DNA of 5,084 bases from an uncultured bacterium. GTDB lineage: Bacteria > Pseudomonadota > Gammaproteobacteria > Burkholderiales > Burkholderiaceae_E. Below the pieces are notes generated by a model. The model was not told where the DNA came from. It did not search any database and saw only the letters and a list, made by a program, of their open reading frames with translations. The stretch lies in assembly GCA_903864485.1 (NCBI GenBank), contig CAIPGD010000286.1, positions 1-5,084 on the forward strand, read 5' to 3'. This document shows, piece by piece, positions 1 through 4,222 of the stretch. The number at the start of each line of letters is the position of its first letter. Positions within the stretch are counted from its first letter, which is position 1. A program made the translations under genes and the position numbers.

Positions 1-309
1 GATGCGCTCGAGCATGCCATCGTCTTTATTGCTGGCGCGGCCAAATCTGATCCTCGGGCCGTTTATGCCGGCAGCGTGCCGTATCTGATGCTGAGCGGTG
101 TGGTGCTTTCGGGTTGGCAGATGGGACGTGCGGCTCTGGCGGCGACGTATCAGTTGGCAGCGGGAGAAGGCGATGCAACATTCCTGCGAACAAAGCTCGG
201 AACGGTGCGCTTCTTTGCAGATCACATTTTGACGCGTGCCTCTGGCTTGGCTGAAACGGTGGTCGAGGGTTCGGCCGGGACCCTCGCGCTTGAAGAAGCC
301 AACTTCTAA
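1..309 (+). CDS. Acyl-CoA dehydrogenase, C-terminal fragment (5' end outside window)
   Basis: The frame is open from the first base and ends in TAA, giving the last 102 residues of a larger protein. The segment reads as an alpha-helical C-terminal domain: 'YLMLSGVVLSGWQMGRAALAA', then 'FLRTKLGTVRFFADHIL', then an Ala/Gly-rich end. This resembles the extra C-terminal domain of the large (about 600-residue) acyl-CoA dehydrogenases related to DmdC and to FadE-type enzymes common in Burkholderiales. Those are FAD enzymes that oxidise acyl-CoA to the 2,3-enoyl-CoA in the cytoplasm. The catalytic and FAD-binding parts would lie upstream and cannot be checked, so substrate is unknown. An internal GTG at 76 is in frame but is not a credible start, because the homologous helix begins before it. 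The next gene starts 46 bases downstream on the same strand. Family assignment is from remembered sequence similarity. Confidence 0.75.
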   Translation, partial: DALEHAIVFIAGAAKSDPRAVYAGSVPYLMLSGVVLSGWQMGRAALAATYQLAAGEGDATFLRTKLGTVRFFADHILTRASGLAETVVEGSAGTLALEEANF

Positions 310-344
310 AACCCGTTCGGGTCAGCCGGCTCGCCAGTGTCATT

Positions 345-350
345 AGGGGG
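345..350 (+). promoter_or_regulatory. Ribosome binding site deciding the TTG start of yqaA
   Basis: AGGGGG lies five bases before TTG at 356. An in-frame stop (TAG, 344-346) just upstream excludes any longer reading in this frame, so TTG 356 is the first usable start. The spacer and the first two bases of the start codon lie in a run of seven T. Confidence 0.5.
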
Positions 351-355
351 TTTTT

Positions 356-883
356 TTGGAGCCTTGGCTGCAGTCCCTGCTGGTTTGGCTCGCGCTTCCG
401 AAGGTCGGCTTGCCCGCGGTCTTTGTGATCAGTTTGCTCAGCGCGACCTTGATCCCGATGGGCTCGGAGCCGGCCGTGTTTGGCTACGTCAAACTAAATC
501 CAGAGATGATGTGGCCGACGGTTGTGGTCGCCTCGCTCGGGAATACGATCGGTGGCCTGATCGATTATTGGCTCGGTGTCGGGGCGAAAGCCGCGGCTGA
601 CCGTCGGGAGCAGTCCCGGCGCACCGCCGGTACTTTGCCCGAAGGCGATTCGGGCGTAAAAGACGACCGCGTTCACCGCAAGGCATTGGCCTGGCTGGAG
701 CGATTCGGTCCCAAAGCGATGTTGCTTGCCTGGTTGCCGCTTGTGGGTGATCCCCTTTGCGTGGTCGCCGGCTGGTTGCGTTTGCCGTTCTGGCAAAGCG
801 CCGGGTACATGTTGTTGGGTAAGTTTTTGCGCTATTCCGCTTACACGCCACTGATGCTCTGGTTGTTCCCCGACGCTGTTTAA
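356..883 (+). CDS. yqaA: YqaA-family (DedA/VTT-like) inner-membrane protein
   Basis: This is a 175-residue integral membrane protein of the YqaA branch of the DedA/SNARE-associated (VTT) superfamily. Visible marks are 'SLLSATLIPMGSEPA' (residues 26-40), matching the SATLLPG-SE start of E. coli YqaA, 'SLGNTIGGLIDYWLG' (60-74), and 'LLAWLPLVGDPLCVVAGWLR' (123-142), followed by 'LGKFLRY' (154-160). These agree with the family's re-entrant and membrane segments. Hydrophobic stretches lie at about 5-30, 52-75, 121-142 and 148-171. E. coli YqaA is about 142 residues. The extra length here is mainly a charged, probably cytoplasmic loop at about 77-108 (RREQSRR...KDDRVHRK). DedA relatives are linked to lipid (polyprenyl phosphate or phospholipid) transport and envelope homeostasis, but the substrate of the YqaA branch is not established. 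Start is TTG with AGGGGG upstream. The gene is followed by a 120-base gap before rpsP. Confidence 0.82.
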   Translation: MEPWLQSLLVWLALPKVGLPAVFVISLLSATLIPMGSEPAVFGYVKLNPEMMWPTVVVASLGNTIGGLIDYWLGVGAKAAADRREQSRRTAGTLPEGDSGVKDDRVHRKALAWLERFGPKAMLLAWLPLVGDPLCVVAGWLRLPFWQSAGYMLLGKFLRYSAYTPLMLWLFPDAV

Positions 884-914
884 CCAGTAAACTCGGTTAA
901 ATACGGCACTGCAC

Positions 915-943
915 TTGCCGGGCGGTCCGACACCCGATAAAGT
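915..943 (+). promoter_or_regulatory. Possible sigma70-type promoter for the rpsP operon
   Basis: TTGCCG (915-920) and TAAAGT (938-943) are spaced by 17 bases. They match the -35 consensus at 3 of 6 positions and the -10 at 4 of 6. The placement, about 60 bases before rpsP and after the yqaA stop, suits an operon promoter, but the match is moderate. The -10 box would lie inside the inverted repeat at 932-950. Confidence 0.3.
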
Positions 944-950
944 ATCGGGT
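932..950. repeat. Perfect 8-bp inverted repeat in the rpsP leader
   Basis: ACCCGATA (932-939) and TATCGGGT (943-950) are exact reverse complements separated by AAG. As RNA this would be a tight hairpin. It has no T-run after it (TCTCCGCG follows), so it is not a textbook intrinsic terminator for yqaA. It could be an operator over the proposed -10 box, a weak terminator, or a leader stem. A weaker pair, TTAACC (880-885) with GGTTAA (895-900), lies at the yqaA stop codon, and GCGAT (956-960) pairs with ATCGC (967-971). Confidence 0.5.
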
Positions 951-991
951 TCTCCGCGATCAAAACATCGCTTCTAACCTTCGAATAAGGC

Positions 992-996
992 AAGGA
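992..996 (+). promoter_or_regulatory. Ribosome binding site of rpsP
   Basis: AAGGA lies seven bases before ATG 1004. This is a good Shine-Dalgarno match at good spacing, and it supports the start, which also gives the conserved S16 N-terminus. Confidence 0.7.
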
Positions 997-1003
997 TTCC
1001 GGC

Positions 1004-1381
1004 ATGGTTGTCCTCCGACTTTCCCGTGGTGGTGCAAAAAACCGCCCCTTCTACTCCATCGTGGCGGCGGACAAACGCTCGCGTCGTGACGGCAACTTCA
1101 TCGAGCGCGTGGGGTTTTTCAACCCCGTGGCGTCTGGCGGTGAAGTTAGCCTGCGCATCGCCATGGACCGTCTGACCTACTGGACGTCTACCGGCGCTCA
1201 GATGTCGCCCGCAGTGGCCAAACTGGTCGACCGCTTTGCACGGCAGGTTGCGTCGCAGCCAGCGGCAGCCGTAGTGGCTCCTGCAGCGGCTCCCGCATCG
1301 CCTGCCCTTTCGGCACCAGCAGCGGCGGCAGCACCTGCCGAAGTGTCTGCAGAAATCTCTGCAGAAGCCTCTGCAACCTGA
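1004..1381 (+). CDS. rpsP: 30S ribosomal protein S16, with Ala-rich C-terminal extension
   Basis: S16 is a small-subunit protein that binds 16S rRNA and is needed for 30S assembly. The first ~80 residues are a clear S16: 'MVVLRLSRGGAKNRPFYSIV' (1-20), 'RRDGNFIERVGFFNPVA' (27-43), 'LRIAMDRLTYWTSTGAQMSP' (50-69) and 'VAKLVDRFAR' (71-80). Burkholderia S16 is about 84 residues and ends near here. This protein runs on to 125 residues. The added tail (about 82-125) holds about 21 alanines plus Pro, Ser and Val, and finishes in short repeats of the form S-A-E-(I/A). The tail is low complexity and probably disordered. It is first in the rpsP-rimM-trmD-rplS group. Start is ATG with AAGGA upstream. The stop lies against the abnormal start of rimM, in another frame. 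Identity is certain; only the tail is unusual. Confidence 0.96.
   Translation: MVVLRLSRGGAKNRPFYSIVAADKRSRRDGNFIERVGFFNPVASGGEVSLRIAMDRLTYWTSTGAQMSPAVAKLVDRFARQVASQPAAAVVAPAAAPASPALSAPAAAAAPAEVSAEISAEASAT
1334..1381 (+). repeat. 12-base tandem repeat at the 3' end of rpsP
   Basis: Two near-identical 12-base units, TCTGCAGAAATC (1346-1357) and TCTGCAGAAGCC (1358-1369), are followed by a degenerate unit, TCTGCAACCTGA (1370-1381), which contains the rpsP stop. CCTGCCGAAGTG (1334-1345) looks like an older diverged copy. In the rpsP frame they encode PAEV-SAEI-SAEA-SAT-stop. Confidence 0.75.
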
Positions 1382-1382
1382 G

Positions 1383-1991
1383 ATTTCACCCCCAGGCGAC
1401 CTCATCGAGGTCGGTCGTATTATTGGCGGCTGGGGGGTTAGGGGCTGGATCAAAGTTCAGCCCTTTTCGGGGTCTCCAGCCGATTCAGTTCTACTCGGGG
1501 TCCGTGACTGGTGGTTGCAGCCGGTCGTCGGTGTTCCCGGGAGGTCTACCGCGATCGTTCGACCCGGTGTGCAACATTCCATGGCAGCGCAGCCACTGCG
1601 AGTGGAGCGTGCCAGAGTGCATTCGGACAGCGTCGTGGCGCGCCCGATCGGGTTCGAGGATCGAACTCAGGCGGACGAAGTTCGGGGCCGTGTCGTCGCC
1701 CTTTCTCGATCTGTATTTCCGCCCGCCGGCGACGATTCATTCTATTGGGTCGACCTAATCGGTTGCACGGTCGTCAATACGCATGAGCAGATGCTCGGTG
1801 AGGTCATTGGTGTGGATGACCATGGCGCTCATGCCCTGCTTCAGGTGGCCACGGATCCGACAACCGGGGCTACCGCCGGCGCGACCTCCAGTACAACCGT
1901 GACGCGCCTGATCCCTTTTGTGTCCCACTTCGTCCTCAATGTTGACATGGCCGCTCGGCGGATTTTGGTCGATTGGGAACTGGATTATTAG
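1383..1991 (+). CDS. rimM: Ribosome maturation factor RimM (start codon abnormal)
   Basis: RimM binds S19 on the immature 30S subunit and helps 16S processing and head assembly. Two domains are visible. The N-terminal RimM barrel runs from 'LIEVGRIIGGWGVRGWIKVQ' through 'HSDSVVARPIGFEDRTQADEVRG'. The C-terminal PRC-like barrel runs from 'FYWVDLIGCTVV' to 'RLIPFVSHFVLNVDMAARRILVDW'. The frame is open from 1275, yet no ATG, GTG or TTG occurs before TTG 1515. Starting at 1515 (158 residues) would remove about 44 residues, including the conserved VGRI-GGWGVRGW segment. I therefore place the start provisionally at ATT 1383, just after the rpsP stop, giving about 202 residues; E. coli RimM is about 182. 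CTG 1371 is an alternative. Neither has a clear Shine-Dalgarno sequence. A sequencing indel or +1 frameshifting from rpsP is also possible. A Thr/Ala-rich insert (TTGATAGATSSTT) sits inside the second domain. The family call is firm; the start is not. Confidence 0.88.
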   Translation: MSPPGDLIEVGRIIGGWGVRGWIKVQPFSGSPADSVLLGVRDWWLQPVVGVPGRSTAIVRPGVQHSMAAQPLRVERARVHSDSVVARPIGFEDRTQADEVRGRVVALSRSVFPPAGDDSFYWVDLIGCTVVNTHEQMLGEVIGVDDHGAHALLQVATDPTTGATAGATSSTTVTRLIPFVSHFVLNVDMAARRILVDWELDY

Positions 1992-1995
1992 TCGA

Positions 1996-2802
1996 GTGCC
2001 CGTGCCAACGCTCCGCATTGATGTCGTCACAATCTTTCCGGAAATGTTCGATGCGCTCGTCGGGCATGGAATTTCGGGCCGTGCGGCGGAACGGGCACTG
2101 TTTCAACTGCACCGCTGGAATCCGCGCGATCTGACCGAAGACGCTTACCGCCGGGTCGATGATCGGCCGTTTGGAGGGGGTCCCGGCATGGTGATGCTGG
2201 CCGAGCCGCTCGCTCGAACGCTGGACGCGATTTCGGAGGCGCAGCTTGAAGAGCGGGTGCGGAGCCAGGCTCGGGCGGATGTCAAGAAGGCGCCGGTGAT
2301 TTACCTGTCTCCCCGGGGGGCACCTCTGACCCAACAGCGGGTCTGCGAACTGGCGGAATTGACTGAGTTGACCTTGTTATGTGGGCGCTATGAGGGAATT
2401 GATGAGCGGCTGTTGCGCGCGCGGGTTGACGAAGAAATCGCGATTGGTGACTTCGTGGTCTCGGGTGGCGAGTTGCCCGCGATGATGCTGATTGATGCCG
2501 TTGTTCGCTGGCTTCCGGGGGCGGTTCAGGATTTTGCGTCGGTTCAAGAGGACTCATTTACCCGCGGATTACTGGATTGTTCACACTACACCCGCCCTGA
2601 AGATTGGCGCGGTCTGCGAGTTCCAGAGGTTTTGATGGGCGGGCATCATGAGCGGATTCGCGAATGGCGGCGCCAAGAGGCGTTGTTGACAACGCAGCAA
2701 CGACGTCCCGAACTCCTGGCCTCGGCAAGGAAGCAGGGGTGGCTCGATCCGGCCGATGAACGTGTGCTCTCGCAGATCGGGGATCAATCGAAAGCAACAT
2801 GA
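1996..2802 (+). CDS. trmD: tRNA (guanine37-N1)-methyltransferase TrmD
   Basis: TrmD transfers methyl from S-adenosylmethionine to G37 of tRNAs that read codons with G at position 36, preventing +1 frameshifts. It is a trefoil-knot (SPOUT) enzyme acting as a dimer in the cytoplasm. Seen here in order: 'IDVVTIFPEMFDAL' (8-21), 'DDRPFGGGPGMVM' (55-67), 'YLSPRG' (103-108), 'LLCGRYEGIDER' (127-138, SAM pocket), 'EIAIGDFVVSGGELPAM' (147-163), 'DAVVRWLPG' with Arg171, 'EDSF' with Asp186, and 'LLDCSHYTRPEDWRG' (192-206). By alignment Arg171 and Asp186 correspond to the catalytic Arg154 and Asp169 of E. coli. Length is 268 against about 255. The start is GTG 1996, four bases after the rimM stop, with only a weak GGA at 1982-1984; GTG 2002 is possible. 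Upstream in-frame codons from 1918 overlap rimM and encode no TrmD sequence. A tightly coupled, weakly initiated gene fits the low TrmD level known in E. coli. Confidence 0.95.
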   Translation: MPVPTLRIDVVTIFPEMFDALVGHGISGRAAERALFQLHRWNPRDLTEDAYRRVDDRPFGGGPGMVMLAEPLARTLDAISEAQLEERVRSQARADVKKAPVIYLSPRGAPLTQQRVCELAELTELTLLCGRYEGIDERLLRARVDEEIAIGDFVVSGGELPAMMLIDAVVRWLPGAVQDFASVQEDSFTRGLLDCSHYTRPEDWRGLRVPEVLMGGHHERIREWRRQEALLTTQQRRPELLASARKQGWLDPADERVLSQIGDQSKAT

Positions 2803-3014
2803 GAAAACTGAATCACCGCACAGAGACCAGTCCGAAAGTGTGAATTTTGGGTTAAACTGGAGGGCTTTCGAGTAACCCGGCTGGTATTTCGAGTTCGCTC
2901 TCCAGACGACTCGTTTTCCGGTCACCATCCTCTGCCTGGCATTACAACAATTGGCGGGATCGTTACCACAACGGTTCTCGCACAAACCAGCGCATGATGG
3001 CCAAGGAGTCCTGC
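2803..3014 (+). other. 212-base trmD-rplS gap with possible RNA structure
   Basis: No gene is visible. CTGGAGGGC (2857-2865) pairs with GCTCTCCAG (2897-2905) as a 9-bp stem with one G-U, enclosing a 31-base loop. That loop carries a direct repeat, TTTCGAGT, at 2866-2873 and 2887-2894 (21-base period). A second pairing, GGGTTA (2849-2854) with TAACCC (2873-2878), crosses the first, so the two would be alternatives or a pseudoknot. No convincing promoter pair or T-run terminator was found. The gap could be an rplS leader or contain an undetected promoter. Confidence 0.4.
3003..3008 (+). promoter_or_regulatory. Ribosome binding site deciding the rplS start
   Basis: AAGGAG lies six bases before ATG 3015, a near-ideal Shine-Dalgarno sequence. 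It selects ATG 3015, which gives the conserved L19 start MNLIEQLEAEEI, over the in-frame ATGs at 2994 and 2997. Confidence 0.8.
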
Positions 3015-3500
3015 ATGAATTTGATCGAACAACTTGAAGCCGAGGAAATTGCCCGGCTCGCCAAAGTGATTCCGGTTTTCGCACCCGGCGACACCGTAAT
3101 CGTCAACGTCAATGTCGTTGAAGGAACCCGCAAGCGGGTGCAGTCTTACGAAGGCGTTGTCATTGCTCGGCGCAACCGCGGGCTGAACTCCTCGTTTATC
3201 GTTCGCAAGATTTCGTCGGGCGAAGGGGTTGAACGGACGTTTCAGCTCTATTCACCGATGATCGCTTCGATTGAAGTTAAGCGCCGCGGCGATGTGCGTC
3301 GCGCCAAGCTTTACTACCTTCGACAGCGTTCGGGCAAATCTGCCCGAATCAAGGAAAAGCTGCCAGGACGCCTGTCCCCTGCCGCTCGTGCGGCAGCGGT
3401 CGCTGCAAAAGCAGCTGCGCACCAGGTCGGGATTGCCGATGCGGCCGCTTTGGCTGCAGCGAGTGCGGCAGCGCCGACCGATACAACCCCAAGCGAGTGA
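3015..3500 (+). CDS. rplS: 50S ribosomal protein L19, with Ala-rich C-terminal extension
   Basis: L19 is a large-subunit protein at the interface with the 30S subunit, near bridge contacts to 16S rRNA. The conserved body is plain: 'MNLIEQLEAEEIARL' (1-15), 'FAPGDTVIVNVNVVEG' (22-37), 'RVQSYEGVVIARRNRGLNSS' (41-60), 'FIVRKISSGEGVERTF' (61-76), 'IEVKRRGDVRRAKLYYLR' (86-103) and 'RSGKSARIKEKL' (105-116). Burkholderia L19 is about 129 residues, with the conserved part ending around the KEKL. Here the protein continues to 161. Residues 121-161 are about half alanine, with a few Lys and Arg early and a neutral-to-acidic TDTTPSE end. The stop overlaps the GTG of the Nudix gene (GTGA), suggesting translational coupling. 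Strong ribosome binding site and ATG after a 212-base gap suggest expression partly independent of trmD. Confidence 0.95.
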   Translation: MNLIEQLEAEEIARLAKVIPVFAPGDTVIVNVNVVEGTRKRVQSYEGVVIARRNRGLNSSFIVRKISSGEGVERTFQLYSPMIASIEVKRRGDVRRAKLYYLRQRSGKSARIKEKLPGRLSPAARAAAVAAKAAAHQVGIADAAALAAASAAAPTDTTPSE

Positions 3501-4210
3501 CGCGGCGGCGGGTGCCGCATTTCGATCCCGTCACCGCTCTTCGGGTGGAGGCGGGATCGGCGTTCTTGCCTGCCGTTCCGTTAGATCGGCTTGCGCCCAG
3601 CGCCCTGCGCAATCGCTTACAGGCGCAGCCGGACTGGTCCCCTGAATCTCACGGTGATCCACCCTTGGCTCAGGGGCCCGGGGATCCGGCTCGGGTTTTA
3701 ACGCCTGCATCTGTTCTGATTCCGATCGTGATGCGATCAGCCTCGCCTACGATTTTGCTCACGCGGCGAACGGCGCATCTCAATGATCACGCGGGTCAGA
3801 TTGCATTTCCGGGTGGGCGCCGCGACCCGGCCGATTTGAGTCCGCAGCACACCGCGTTGCGTGAGGCCCAGGAAGAAGTGGGTTTGAACCCGGAATTCGT
3901 CGAAGTTCTGGGCCAGATGCCCGACTACCGAACAATCACCCAATATGTGGTCACCCCAGTTGTTGCGTTGGTGCAGCCGGGTTTTAGCGTTGCCGTTGAT
4001 CCGTTTGAAGTGGCCGAGGCGTTTGAGGTGCCGCTGGCATACCTGATGAATCCGGCAAATCATCATCAGCGCACTGTACCGGCTGGGCCCGAGGATCCTG
4101 GGGGCCGACGTTTCTGGGCGATGCCCTGGCAGGATAACGGTCAGGAATACTTTATCTGGGGAGCCACCGCGGCGATGTTGCGTAATCTGTACCATCTGCT
4201 CAGCGCCTGA
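3497..4210 (+). CDS. Nudix hydrolase, CoA pyrophosphatase (NudL/YeaB-like)
   Basis: Enzymes of this family cleave CoA and its thioesters to 3',5'-ADP and 4'-phosphopantetheine with Mg2+ or Mn2+. The CoA-type signature ahead of the Nudix box is clear: 'ILLTRRTAHLNDHAGQIAFPGG' read in two parts, 86-95 and 96-107. The Nudix box follows at 107-130, with 'REAQEEVGL' at 122-130; Glu126 and Glu127 are the likely metal ligands. The GG to REA distance is one residue longer than the general Nudix pattern, which is usual for this subgroup. 'MPDYRTITQYVVTPVV' (141-156) and 'FEVPLAYLMNP' (176-186) also match. The protein is 237 residues; the first ~70 are variable and Pro/Ala-rich, longer than E. coli NudL (about 190). 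Start GTG 3497 overlaps the rplS stop (GTGA) without a strong ribosome binding site; GTG 3512 is an alternative. The stop lies 12 bases before the next gene, in the same frame. Substrate is inferred from family motifs. Confidence 0.88.
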   Translation: MTRRRVPHFDPVTALRVEAGSAFLPAVPLDRLAPSALRNRLQAQPDWSPESHGDPPLAQGPGDPARVLTPASVLIPIVMRSASPTILLTRRTAHLNDHAGQIAFPGGRRDPADLSPQHTALREAQEEVGLNPEFVEVLGQMPDYRTITQYVVTPVVALVQPGFSVAVDPFEVAEAFEVPLAYLMNPANHHQRTVPAGPEDPGGRRFWAMPWQDNGQEYFIWGATAAMLRNLYHLLSA

Positions 4211-4222
4211 CGGACTCCACTC

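Noticed and set aside
311..322. ACCCG-TT-CGGGT hairpin after the acyl-CoA dehydrogenase stop, considered as a terminator
   Set aside because: The stem is only 4-5 bp and no T-run follows directly; the T7 tract is 29 bases further on and belongs to the yqaA start region.
337..600. GTG-started + strand open frame overlapping yqaA
   Set aside because: It is out of frame with YqaA, whose motifs are unambiguous, and its translation is Arg-rich without domains. It matters only as a possible N-terminal extension if the T tract slips.
974..1453. 159-residue Cys/Arg-rich minus-strand open frame
   Set aside because: It is antisense to rpsP and the rimM start. The Cys and Arg richness comes from the complement of the GCA/GCG alanine tail, not from a metal-binding protein.
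1423..1758. + strand open frame inside rimM in another frame
   Set aside because: The overlapping RimM frame has clear family motifs through the same bases; this translation resembles nothing.
1918..1995. Longer trmD beginning at 1918
   Set aside because: These codons overlap the conserved RimM C-terminus and encode no TrmD-like sequence. TrmD homology begins at about 2014, just after GTG 1996.
2581..3084. Minus-strand open frame spanning the trmD-rplS gap
   Set aside because: It overlaps the ends of both trmD and rplS, has no recognisable domain, and shows no convincing ribosome binding site. The gap is better described as non-coding.
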